Shown in pieces: positions 8,430 to 17,600 of a stretch of 21,899 bases of DNA; position 1 is the stretch's first letter, and every line of letters begins with the position of its first letter. The notes under the pieces are model-generated. The model worked only from the letters and a program-made list of their open reading frames with translations. It did not search any database and had not been told where the DNA came from. The stretch spans positions 1-21,899 of the forward strand of contig CAAGEG010000017.1 of the NCBI GenBank assembly GCA_900768785.1. Reading direction: 5' to 3'. The translations under genes were made by a program, and so were the position numbers. This DNA is from an uncultured Prevotella sp. (GTDB taxonomy: Bacteria; Bacteroidota; Bacteroidia; Bacteroidales; Bacteroidaceae).

Positions 8430-9736
8430 CAGGCTTTTTCAGGAACGTGTTTGTATTTGAAAATAATAGTAAACAAAATGAATACTACTAATGCGTACGC
8501 AGAGAAGATAAGCCATATGAAAGGCCAATCACCTACCATAAAGCCATTTTTATTTTCGCAATAGTGATTGACAACAACACCTGCAGCTTGAGTTCCCAAT
8601 GTTGCACCTATACCGTTTGTCATCAACATAAACAAGCCTTGTGCGGAAGATTGGTATTTTTCCGGTGCTTCCTTGGAAACGAAAAGTGCACCTGAAACGT
8701 TGAAGAAGTCAAATGCCACTCCATACACAATCATAGAACCTACAATCAGTGGAATAAACCACCATGCATTGATATCTGTTGCCAAACCAAAGAATCCAAA
8801 GCGAAGTACCCATGCGAACATTGCAATCATCATCACTTTCTTAATTCCGTAACGTTTGAGGAAGAACGTAATAAGAAGGATGCAAAGAGCCTCGGAAATT
8901 TGAGATATTGAAATTATCAGTGTTGAGTTCCTTGCAATAATTGAATTTGCATCTTTAAGTGAGAACTGGCTGATAAAAGATGATGCGTATGCATTGGTAA
9001 TCTGGAGAGAAACACCAAGAAGCATACTGAAAATAAAGAATATAGCCATCTTCTTTGTTTTGAATAGCACAAAAGCATCAAGACCGAATTTTTCAACCCA
9101 TGTCTGATTGTCTTTAGATTCCGTGAGAGGGCATTTTGGAAGCAAGAATGCATAAATGGCAAGGAATACGCCTATTACGGCACATGTTGCAAGCTGATAT
9201 GCATTGTCTTGGAATCTGTCAAGGACTGTAAGTGATAGTCCGCAACCATCCTCATGAATGTATGCACTGTTCACGAACCACATTGCTGCTACGAAACCGA
9301 CAGTACCGAAAACTCGAATTGGAGGGAAGTCTTTCACCGTGTCAAGTCCGTTCTGTCTTAAAAGTGAGAATGCAACCGTGTTTGAAAGTGCAATTGTTGG
9401 CATATAGAAACCTACACTCAAAGAATAATATAAGAAGAGTGTGCCAAATTGTGGAGCATCAGACGATACGCAATAGATATATGCCATTCCCATAAAGGCT
9501 GCCGCCAAAAGATGACATAAACCGAGAAGTTTCTGCGGCTGAATGTATTTATCTCCCAATACACCTATAATTGCCGGCATAAAAATTGAAACAATGCCCT
9601 GCATTGAATAGAACCAAGGAATATCCGAACCCAGTGCTATTGAAGTGAGATATTTCCCTAAACTTATAAGATATGACCCCCAAACTGCGAACTGGAGGAA
9701 GTTCATTAGAGCTAATCTAATTTTAATTGAATTCAT
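8429..9736 (-). CDS. nupG: Nucleoside:H+ symporter, MFS family
   Basis: The 435-residue inner-membrane protein has about 12 hydrophobic segments. It carries stretches very close to E. coli NupG, such as NFLQFAVWGSYL, DFPPIRVFGTVGF, KMAIFFIFSMLLG, RYGIKKVMMIAMFAWVLRFG and FDFFNVSGALFV. The family (Nuc_H_symport) imports purine and pyrimidine nucleosides with protons. It is first in the nupG-rsmE-kdsA run and carries the only clear promoter for it. Functional relation to the two enzymes downstream is not obvious; co-transcription may be incidental. Confidence 0.92.
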   Translation of the reverse strand: MNSIKIRLALMNFLQFAVWGSYLISLGKYLTSIALGSDIPWFYSMQGIVSIFMPAIIGVLGDKYIQPQKLLGLCHLLAAAFMGMAYIYCVSSDAPQFGTLFLYYSLSVGFYMPTIALSNTVAFSLLRQNGLDTVKDFPPIRVFGTVGFVAAMWFVNSAYIHEDGCGLSLTVLDRFQDNAYQLATCAVIGVFLAIYAFLLPKCPLTESKDNQTWVEKFGLDAFVLFKTKKMAIFFIFSMLLGVSLQITNAYASSFISQFSLKDANSIIARNSTLIISISQISEALCILLITFFLKRYGIKKVMMIAMFAWVLRFGFFGLATDINAWWFIPLIVGSMIVYGVAFDFFNVSGALFVSKEAPEKYQSSAQGLFMLMTNGIGATLGTQAAGVVVNHYCENKNGFMVGDWPFIWLIFSAYALVVFILFTIIFKYKHVPEKA

Positions 9737-9798
9737 TGTGATAATAACTTAAGGTATTTGTTTTAATGTATTTATTCTTTAATGTTGTTTTTGATTGG

Positions 9799-9830
9799 CA
9801 AATATAAGTGATTTTCCACTTTTACACAAA
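9799..9830 (-). promoter_or_regulatory. Promoter of the nupG-rsmE-kdsA operon
   Basis: On the - strand a perfect TATATTTG -7 box (9799-9806) has a perfect TTTG -33 box (9827-9830) 20 bases upstream. The transcript should begin near 9793, about 55 bases before the nupG ATG. The -33 box overlaps an AT-only inverted repeat that follows the end of the btuB-like gene. Confidence 0.75.
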
Positions 9831-9848
9831 ATTTTAATTATTTTTAAA

Positions 9849-11885
9849 CTAAAATTTTGGTGTTATTCCTATAAAAAACTCAAAATTTATGCCCGGCATC
9901 GGATGTGACAAAACAGAAACATAATCTTCGTTAAAAAGATTATTAACAGCTAATTTCAGTGATAAATCAGCCTTGGAGAAGTTAAGTTTTCTCTCCAGCG
10001 ACACATTGCTCATATAATATTCAGGTAACCTGCCGGATAATGAAACGTCACCATTAGACATAGTATATCTGCGGCTGTAATAGCACCATTTGTATTGAAA
10101 ATTCCACTTTTTCCAAGTCAAAATTCCCGTGAAAGACGAAGAATACTCAGGCACGTATGGTAATTGTTTCCCAACAGACTTATCTGCCGGAGACATCGGT
10201 TCGCCTTCATTTACAGATGGTGTCCACCCAAAAGTTCCATTCAAATCAAGATTCAAATCTTTACTGAATGCATACCCAACCGTTGCATTGGCTTCAATTC
10301 CGTATGAATGAACTTTTTTCACATTTCTCGGTGAAAAGAATCCTTTTGTAGTGGGAAGCCACAAAATCCAGTCATCAATGTATGAATCAAACCAGTTTAC
10401 TCCACCGGACAGTTTAAATCCTACTGCTTTTCGTAAATCAAAACTAAAACCACAATCATAAGTAAAACCGGATTCACTCTTTAACTTAGGATTTCCACCG
10501 GGAAAAAAGTAGAGGTCATTCAGCGAAGGAAAACGGTAATTTCTTGCAACCGAACCGCGTATTGTAAGTCCTATACTCTTAGCCAAAATGCCGTCAAAGG
10601 TAAATGCCGGAATAAGCACCGCACTATTTTCTCCATAAACCTCTTCTCTCAATACAGCAGATAGCCCTACTCTTTCAATCGGCTGCCACTTGACGTTTTG
10701 AGAAACGGAACACTCCGTTCTACCTCTTTTATATCCGCTTATCACCTCATTTTCCACATCATTTGGAAACTTCAAGGTATTATCCGTGTTATCTACATTA
10801 TGCTGTCTGACATCTACATTCATAGTCAGCAAAAGATTGTTCAACGGATTATAATCAATTCCTGCATGACCGAAAAAACTGTTTACACGGTTTTTGGAGT
10901 CTGTCATAACGAGCATTTCTCCACTTCCGTTATCACGCTTGTAATCATAATTAATGCGACTGTTTACATATCCGAGAGAGGCATTTAGTTTCCATTTGTT
11001 TTTTCTTAAACTCCATGCTCCCGTCATTCGTAATGTATGTTCCCGCTGTTTGTTTTCAAATGCAGTTTCACCACCGTAGTCAGTAGTCAAAAGTGGCAAA
11101 TCTCTGTTTGAATCCATATACCACGCATTAAGACTGAAAACATTTCCATTATGTGCATCATAATAAAACTCCTGAAGTACATGGAAATCACGGAATGCGC
11201 CATTAGTGTTTTTTTCTTTAGGATTATATTGACCTATAATATTATGATTTTCATCATAGATATTCTCTTTTTTGTCGTGATTGACATACTTGTAATCATT
11301 ATCTGATGACGAATAAACCACACGAGTCCTACTTGAAAATTTTTCTCCTTTATACCCCACTTTCAGAAATTCATCAAAAGTCTTAAAACTGCCTATTCCT
11401 TGGATATAACTCACATCACATCCTTCGTACTCTTGCTGCTGAGTGCCCAAAGAAACAAGTCCGCCAAGCCCCCCTGCTGTTTCGCTAACAGATGATGCAC
11501 CGTGGAGAAGAGACGCATCATCAATGAAATAAGAAGGAATAAGTGAAAAGTCTGTCATTCCGAGCATCGGACTATTTATCGGGATTCCATTCCAAGACAC
11601 TTGTGTGTGTGAAGGAGATGTTCCTCTAAAAGACACCGTGGAAAGAGTGGCTCTGCCATAATTTTTAACATAAAGACTTGAATTATACGTCAACACATCA
11701 GCCATGGAAAGCGCTATATTTTCTTTCAGCATCAGTGAATCAAATTTTGTTTTTACCACTCCTATCTCCTTGAGAGGACGGCGAGACTCAAACGTTACTT
11801 CATTTAGTTTGTAATGCCGTTCCTGTGCATGCACAGTAAAGAAAGTAAATAATAGCAATAAATAAATATGGCGTTTTGAAATCAT
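9849..11885 (-). CDS. TonB-dependent outer-membrane receptor, BtuB-like (probable cobalamin)
   Basis: The 678-residue protein has a signal peptide, probably cut after VHA at residue 20. A TonB-box-like segment (LNEVTFESRR) is followed by a plug domain with VSFRGTSPSHTQVSWNGIPI and ASSVSETAGGLGGLVSLG. The rest is a beta-barrel ending in Phe. It lacks the N-terminal extension of SusC proteins and is of the size of vitamin/siderophore receptors. It lies 10 bases after a BtuG-like lipoprotein gene. In Bacteroides, BtuG is the surface B12-binding lid of BtuB, so cobalamin is the likely cargo. The cargo is inferred from the partner, not from residues seen here. Confidence 0.85.
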   Translation of the reverse strand: MISKRHIYLLLLFTFFTVHAQERHYKLNEVTFESRRPLKEIGVVKTKFDSLMLKENIALSMADVLTYNSSLYVKNYGRATLSTVSFRGTSPSHTQVSWNGIPINSPMLGMTDFSLIPSYFIDDASLLHGASSVSETAGGLGGLVSLGTQQQEYEGCDVSYIQGIGSFKTFDEFLKVGYKGEKFSSRTRVVYSSSDNDYKYVNHDKKENIYDENHNIIGQYNPKEKNTNGAFRDFHVLQEFYYDAHNGNVFSLNAWYMDSNRDLPLLTTDYGGETAFENKQREHTLRMTGAWSLRKNKWKLNASLGYVNSRINYDYKRDNGSGEMLVMTDSKNRVNSFFGHAGIDYNPLNNLLLTMNVDVRQHNVDNTDNTLKFPNDVENEVISGYKRGRTECSVSQNVKWQPIERVGLSAVLREEVYGENSAVLIPAFTFDGILAKSIGLTIRGSVARNYRFPSLNDLYFFPGGNPKLKSESGFTYDCGFSFDLRKAVGFKLSGGVNWFDSYIDDWILWLPTTKGFFSPRNVKKVHSYGIEANATVGYAFSKDLNLDLNGTFGWTPSVNEGEPMSPADKSVGKQLPYVPEYSSSFTGILTWKKWNFQYKWCYYSRRYTMSNGDVSLSGRLPEYYMSNVSLERKLNFSKADLSLKLAVNNLFNEDYVSVLSHPMPGINFEFFIGITPKF

Positions 11886-11895
11886 ATCACTTGAA

Positions 11896-12954
11896 TTATT
11901 GAATCATAATGAATCCGGGAATTACACCCACATAAAAAGTATCCAGGATTTCTCCCTGTGATGAATACCTGTAAACCATACCTTGCTGTTGATAGTCTAT
12001 TGCATCTGCAACATATATCTCGCTTCGTTTACTATCAATTGCAAGTCCATAGAAAATTGTGCCGATATTCCGAACAAAAGGGTCTGCCGGCAAAACATCT
12101 GAATGGATATCCATTTTCCATACATCTTTGTTCAGCCAATATAGGGTATTTCCTCCATCTGCAGTGCAAAGTTCTGTGGGAGAATCTGTTAAAGGGAACA
12201 TAAACGTTTTTTCTATGCTGAACGTTGCAAGATTAACCTTGCTGAGCCTTGGCTCTTCATAACCTGACGGACTGCCTTTATAGCCTCCGTCTGTTAAAAC
12301 CCATAAATATCCCTCTGAATCAAGCGCTATTGACTGTGGCTGTGCACCAACATCAAGTTTTGCCACGACACAATCATTATTAGTATCTATTTTAATCACA
12401 CTTCGCTGATGGCTCCAGCATGCACAGTAAACATATTCGCCTACTTGCACCATTTGTTCCGTTGAAGCTGTAGCTTGTTTCATATCAGGAATTTCTATGT
12501 ACCCTGTTATAGAAAAATTCTTGGGATTTACAATTGTGATTCTGTTATCCCATAGCTGACTGACGTATGCTTTATCTTCACTGACAAAATGAATATATCT
12601 TGGTGATGTCAATCCTTCTATCCTGCCTTTTTCCCTAAAAGTATTCAAATCTATTGCAAAAATCACATGAGAATTATTCACCACTATCCACCCTTTGCCG
12701 TCATAGATAGTCATTGATTGTGCAACATCTCCGAGTTTCATTCCGTTAGACCGATAAAACACTTCATTTTCAACTGTTTTATCTGTAGGATTATAGTAAG
12801 ACAACGTAGCATTGCCATATTGAAAATTACCTTCATTCAGTATATAAATTCCATCTCCTTTAACGGAAATATTCGGTTCTATATCGGGCGATTCCCACTT
12901 CATGCAACTTGTGAGAAATAATATTGATAACAGTATGCTAAAAATTCTATTCAT
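11896..12954 (-). CDS. BtuG-like surface lipoprotein, beta-propeller (DUF5074/YncE-like)
   Basis: The 352-residue lipoprotein has the lipobox LTSC with Cys at residue 17. The mature part is a repeated propeller pattern of blades, e.g. GIYILNEGNFQYGNATLSYY near the start, then AVDLN/VNPKNF/KIDTNN-type strands, and it ends VGVIPGFIMIQ. The NEGNFQYGNATLSYY opening and GxIPG ending are as I know them from BtuG-type proteins of Bacteroides, which bind vitamin B12 very tightly on the cell surface and pass it to BtuB. It sits between a GNAT gene (2-base gap) and the TonB receptor (10-base gap). Family assignment is from recall; ligand is inferred. Confidence 0.78.
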   Translation of the reverse strand: MNRIFSILLSILFLTSCMKWESPDIEPNISVKGDGIYILNEGNFQYGNATLSYYNPTDKTVENEVFYRSNGMKLGDVAQSMTIYDGKGWIVVNNSHVIFAIDLNTFREKGRIEGLTSPRYIHFVSEDKAYVSQLWDNRITIVNPKNFSITGYIEIPDMKQATASTEQMVQVGEYVYCACWSHQRSVIKIDTNNDCVVAKLDVGAQPQSIALDSEGYLWVLTDGGYKGSPSGYEEPRLSKVNLATFSIEKTFMFPLTDSPTELCTADGGNTLYWLNKDVWKMDIHSDVLPADPFVRNIGTIFYGLAIDSKRSEIYVADAIDYQQQGMVYRYSSQGEILDTFYVGVIPGFIMIQ

Positions 12955-12956
12955 TG

Positions 12957-13451
12957 CTATTTTACATATTGATAAGCCAAACGAGGATTACCATCTAAAA
13001 GATATATTATTCCACAATACTCAAATCCATTCCTGAGAAGGACTTCTTGCATCTTTGCGTTATCCTTATGTGTATCCACTCTTACGTTTCCGGTAAGACT
13101 GATAGCATAGTCAAATGCGGTTTTTGCTATACCGGACACACGTCCATTAGACGCAATTCTATGAATTGTCAGGTATGGTTTGGTATCGTCTATCCATTTT
13201 CCCTCAATATACCCGTATGTAGGGTCTAAGCCCGGAATCATACTGAAAACGCCGCAAATCTGCTCGTTTTCATCTTTTATAGTATAACCAACCCCCGCTA
13301 TAATATCTTTAATTATCACGTCTTTGCTCGGATATCCGTTTGTCCACTGATTTAGATTCCCGCATTTACGCATATATAGCACTGCCGCCTCATAAATCTT
13401 CATAAGGCAGTCAATATCTTCAATTTTTGAGATATTTATTGAGAGTGACAT
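12957..13451 (-). CDS. GNAT-family N-acetyltransferase
   Basis: The 164-residue protein shows the GNAT fold order. It has an N-terminal helix pair, a central strand ICGVFSMIPG, LTIHRIASNGRVSGIAKTAF (an acetyl-CoA loop region that departs from a strict Q/RxxGxG/A), and the C-terminal NAKMQEVLLRNGFEYCGIIYL signature. The acceptor substrate is unknown. It is the first gene of the run leading into the BtuG-like and BtuB-like genes, with only 2 bases to the next start. Co-transcription is therefore likely, though a role in B12 uptake would be surprising. Confidence 0.85.
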   Translation of the reverse strand: MSLSINISKIEDIDCLMKIYEAAVLYMRKCGNLNQWTNGYPSKDVIIKDIIAGVGYTIKDENEQICGVFSMIPGLDPTYGYIEGKWIDDTKPYLTIHRIASNGRVSGIAKTAFDYAISLTGNVRVDTHKDNAKMQEVLLRNGFEYCGIIYLLDGNPRLAYQYVK

Positions 13452-13474
13452 AAAGTATTTCTAAATTCAAGCAA

Positions 13475-13482
13475 CAAATTTA
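13475..13482 (-). promoter_or_regulatory. -7 box for the GNAT-btuG-btuB operon
   Basis: On the - strand TAAATTTG matches TAnnTTTG and lies 24 bases before the GNAT start. No clean TTTG is found 19-20 bases upstream. It lies back to back with the promoter of the divergent transporter gene. Confidence 0.5.
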
Positions 13483-13504
13483 CTACTTTTTATCCAAATT
13501 TTAC

Positions 13505-13512
13505 TACTTTTG
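13505..13512 (+). promoter_or_regulatory. -7 box for the EamA transporter gene
   Basis: TACTTTTG matches TAnnTTTG and is followed by CAGTCA, as is the gltB promoter. The -33 position is not well conserved. The leader to the ATG at 13569 would be about 50 bases. Confidence 0.5.
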
Positions 13513-13568
13513 CAGTCATTATTAAAACCGGACATAATTTTCGGGTATTTCAATGGTATGATTTTTAT

Positions 13569-14486
13569 ATGAAAGATAATATAAGCATATTTCAGCGTCC
13601 GTTTTGGGTATCTGCATTTGCTCTTACAGCCGCTATTGTGTGGGGTTGGGCATATCCGCTGATAAAATTAGGATTTCAGGAATTTCAGATAACGCCGGAT
13701 ATGACAAGCAGCAAAATGCTGTTTGCCGGTGTGCGTTTTTTTATATCCGGATTAATTATCTTGTCAATTGCTCTTCTCACTCACAGGAATTTCAAATTAA
13801 GTAAATCTAATGATTGGTGGTTTATACTTGTTTTTTCAATAGTAAACACGTCACTCCACTACGCATTTTTCTACTTTGGCTTGTCACATAGCGAGGGGGC
13901 AAGAGCCGCAATATTAAACTCTATGGGTGTCTTCCTTGTCGTGATATTTGCGTGTATGTTTTTCAAAAGCGACAAGCTCACTTTCAGCAAGATACTCGGC
14001 TGTATTATTGGCTTTGCCGGTATTCTTGCTCTAAATCTTGGAGGAAAAGATAGCGGACATTTCACATGGGCAGGTGACGGTATGATTATCGCAAACGCTC
14101 TCTGCTCTGCGTTTGCTTCACTTATGACAAGAGGACTTTCAAAAAGAGTAGATGTGTTTGTAGGCACTGGCTATAGCCTTGCGTTAGGCGGAGTGTCACT
14201 CATAATTCCTTCAGTAATTATAGGCGGCACACTTCCGGCTATTACCTTATATGGCGTTGTTATACTGACACTTCTGATAGGAATTTCAACCATCGGTTTC
14301 ACTTTATACAATAAATTGATTACCTGCAACCCTGTTGGCAAAGTGGCAATATATAATTCGCTCATACCTGTTGTTGGGGCTTTAACTTCTTGCTTGTGCC
14401 TTGGCGAGGCTTTCTATTGGAAATACGTTCTTGCAGGCTCATTAGCCACCGCAGGTATTTATATAATTAATAAGGGTAAAAAATAG
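13569..14486 (+). CDS. DMT superfamily transporter, two EamA domains
   Basis: The 305-residue inner-membrane protein has about ten hydrophobic segments arranged as two EamA halves (about 15-155 and 168-300). The first half carries IVWGWAYPLIKLGF and the segment SEGARAAILNSMGVFLVVIF. The second ends VAIYNSLIPVVGALTSCLCL, the usual position of the conserved Pro motif. Such proteins export or exchange amino acids or other metabolites; the substrate cannot be assigned. It is transcribed divergently from the GNAT operon and stands alone before gltB. Confidence 0.9.
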   Translation: MKDNISIFQRPFWVSAFALTAAIVWGWAYPLIKLGFQEFQITPDMTSSKMLFAGVRFFISGLIILSIALLTHRNFKLSKSNDWWFILVFSIVNTSLHYAFFYFGLSHSEGARAAILNSMGVFLVVIFACMFFKSDKLTFSKILGCIIGFAGILALNLGGKDSGHFTWAGDGMIIANALCSAFASLMTRGLSKRVDVFVGTGYSLALGGVSLIIPSVIIGGTLPAITLYGVVILTLLIGISTIGFTLYNKLITCNPVGKVAIYNSLIPVVGALTSCLCLGEAFYWKYVLAGSLATAGIYIINKGKK

Positions 14487-14586
14487 TTGTATTTTACATT
14501 TTATTTGTGTCAAATTGTTAGCAAACATACAAAATTACGTGTTATCACAAAGAAAATTACTCTTTTCTTATGAAAAATGAAACTTA

Positions 14587-14615
14587 TTTTATAAATTTGC
14601 AGTCAATTTATAAAA
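14587..14615 (+). promoter_or_regulatory. gltBD promoter with an overlapping 11-7-11 inverted repeat
   Basis: The -7 box TAAATTTG (14592-14599) lies inside a perfect inverted repeat. TTTTATAAATT (14587-14597) is mirrored by AATTTATAAAA (14605-14615) across a 7-base spacer. The dyad covers the -7 box and the expected start near 14606, leaving a leader of about 20 bases. A regulator bound here would block RNA polymerase; its identity is unknown. Confidence 0.55.
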
Positions 14616-14627
14616 ATAGGTACTAAA

Positions 14628-17600
14628 ATGAATTACAATAAGGACGAAGAAACGAACTGTGTAATCGGGAAAAGTATTAAAGATATGAATAAGAACATTG
14701 GCTTATACAGCCCTGAAAATGAACACGATGCCTGTGGCGTCGGTATGATTGTGAATATTCGCGGTGACAAATCGCATCAGCTTGTGGATTCTGCACTAAC
14801 TGTACTTGAGAATATGAAACACCGCGGTGCTGAAGGTGCAGACAATAAAACCGGTGACGGCGCCGGGATTATGGTTCAAATTCCGCATGAATTTATTCTT
14901 CTGCAAGGAATCCCTGTTCCTGAAAAGGGTAAGTACGGTACCGGACTTATTTTCTTACCAAAGAATAAAGACGAACAGTCTGAAATTCTCAGTATCATCC
15001 TTGAAGAAATTGAACGCGAAGGACTTACACTGATGCATCTGAGAAATGTGCCTGTAAACTCTTCTATCCTCGGTAAAGACGCACTTGCTACAGAACCTGA
15101 TATCAAGCAAGTATTTATTACCGGTGCTACTGATATCGAGGGTCTTGACAGGAAACTATACATTATTAGAAAGAAAATAGAAAAACGCATTTCCAACAAA
15201 GATTTCTATATCGCTTCCCTCTCAAGCAAAAGCATCGTTTACAAGGGAATGTTGACATCCATGCAGTTGCGTGATTACTATCCGGATTTGACGCAACCGT
15301 ATTTTACAAGTGGTTTGGCCATTGTCCACTCACGTTTCAGCACAAACACATTCCCAACATGGAGTTTGGCTCAGCCTTTCCGCCTCCTTGCACACAATGG
15401 AGAAATAAACACTATCCGTGGTAATAGAGGTTGGATGGAAGCAAGAGAAAGCGTGCTTTCAACACCGCTTTTGGGTGATATCAAGCAAATTAAGCCTATT
15501 ATTCAGCCAAATATGAGCGACAGTGCTTCTCTTGATAATGTTTTGGAATTTTTCGTAATGTCCGGTTTGAGTTTGCCACATGCAATGTCTATGCTCGTTC
15601 CGGAATCATTTAACGATAAAAACCCCATCAGCGAGGACCTTAAGGCTTTCTATGAATACCATTCTATCTTAATGGAACCATGGGACGGTCCTGCTGCTTT
15701 GCTCTTCAGTGACGGCAGATTTGCCGGTGGTATGCTTGATAGAAACGGACTTCGCCCTGCAAGATACCTTATCACCAAAAACGATATGATGGTAGTGGCA
15801 AGCGAAGCAGGTGTACTGAGTCTTGAGCCATCTGAAATTAAAGAAAAAGGACGACTTCAGCCGGGTAAAATTTTGCTTATCGACACCGCTGAAGGCAAAA
15901 TATATTACGACGGAGAATTAAAAGAACGCTTGGCTGCTGAAAAGCCTTATCGCCAGTGGCTTTCTACAAACAGAATAGAATTGCACACTCTACGCAGTGG
16001 TAGAAAAGTGGAAAACAAAGTGGCGGATTTCAATAAGATGCTCCGTGTTTTCGGTTTTACTCGTGAAGATATTGAAAGAACCATCACTCCCATGTGCGTA
16101 AACGGTGCCGAGCCTACAGCATCTATGGGTAATGATACGCCAATAGCAATTCTTTCCGAAAAGCCGCAATTACTCTTTAACTATTTCCGCCAGCAGTTCG
16201 CTCAAGTCACAAACCCTGCCATTGACCCGATTCGTGAGGAACTCGTGATGTCTCTCACGGAATACATTGGTGCCGTGGGTATGAATATTCTCCTTCCGGA
16301 CGAGACTCACTGTAAAATGGTAAGACTCCCCCACCCTGTTCTTAATAATACTCAGTTGGATATCTTGTGTAATATCCGTTATAAAGGATTCAACACAGTG
16401 CAATTACCAATGCTTTTTGAGAAAAAAGGTGGAGAATCCGCTCTTAGAGTTGCACTTAGCGACCTTTGCAGAAAAGCGGAAGAATCCGTTGACGAGGGCG
16501 TAAACTACATCATACTTACAGATGAAGGCGTAAACGACAAATACGCTGCCATTCCTTCCCTCTTGGCTGTAAGTGCTGTTCACCATCACCTCATTTCCGT
16601 TCAAAAACGCGTTCAAACAGCACTGATTGTAAAAAGCGGTGAAATCCGCGAAGTGATGCATGCAGCCTTGTTGCTTGGCTACGGAGCCAGTGCCATCAAT
16701 CCTTATATGGCATTTGCAATTCTTGATGACCTTGTGGCTAAAGGAGAAGTGCAGATGAACTATGAAACTGCAGAAAAAAATTACATCAAAGCCATTTGCA
16801 AGGGACTTTACAAGGTGATGAGCAAAATGGGTATCAGCACTATTCGCTCTTATCGAGGTGCCAAGATTTTTGAATCAATCGGCATCAGCGAAGAATTGCT
16901 AAAAACTTATTTTGGAACATCTTCTTCCACAATTGGAGGTATAAAACTCTCCGATATTGCACGCGACTACTCAAGATTCCACGATGCCGGTTTTGAAAAT
17001 AAAGCCGTTGATGAGATTTTGCCTAATATCGGTCAATTCTCATTCCGTAAAGACGGAGAAAAGCATGCTTGGAACCCTGAAACAATTTATAAACTTCAAC
17101 TTGCAACTCACAGCGGTGATTACGCAAAATTCAAAGAATTTACCGCAGCAGTTGACAAAAAAGAACACCCTATTTTCCTCCGAGATTTCTTCACTTTCAA
17201 AAAGAATCCGATTAGTATTGATGAAGTTGAACCGGTAGAAAATATCGTCAAGCATTTCGTCACGGGTGCTATGTCTTTCGGTGCTATCAGCAAAGAAGCA
17301 CACGAAGCTCTCGCCTTGGCAATGAATATGCTCGGCACACGAAGCAATACAGGCGAAGGTGGTGAAGACAGCGACCGTTTCCATAGTGAACAAGACGGAA
17401 TCTCACTTTGCAGCAAAACAAAGCAAATTGCTTCCGGACGTTTTGGTGTCACCACAGAATATCTTGTAAATGCTGAAGAAATACAAATTAAAGTGGCACA
17501 AGGTGCAAAACCGGGCGAAGGCGGTCAGTTGCCGGGATTTAAGGTAAACGACATCATTGCAAAAACTCGTCACTCAATTCCGGGTATTTCGCTCATCTCT

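Noticed and set aside
9827..9859. AT-only inverted repeat CAAAATTTTA...TAAAATTTTG as terminator of the btuB-like gene
   Set aside because: The stem is all A-T apart from its end pair, includes the stop codon region and overlaps the nupG -33 box. Termination here is not convincing without transcript data.
13452..13568. Cobalamin riboswitch before the BtuG/BtuB-like operon
   Set aside because: The gap is too short, holds two divergent promoters and shows no B12-box-like core or long-range helices.
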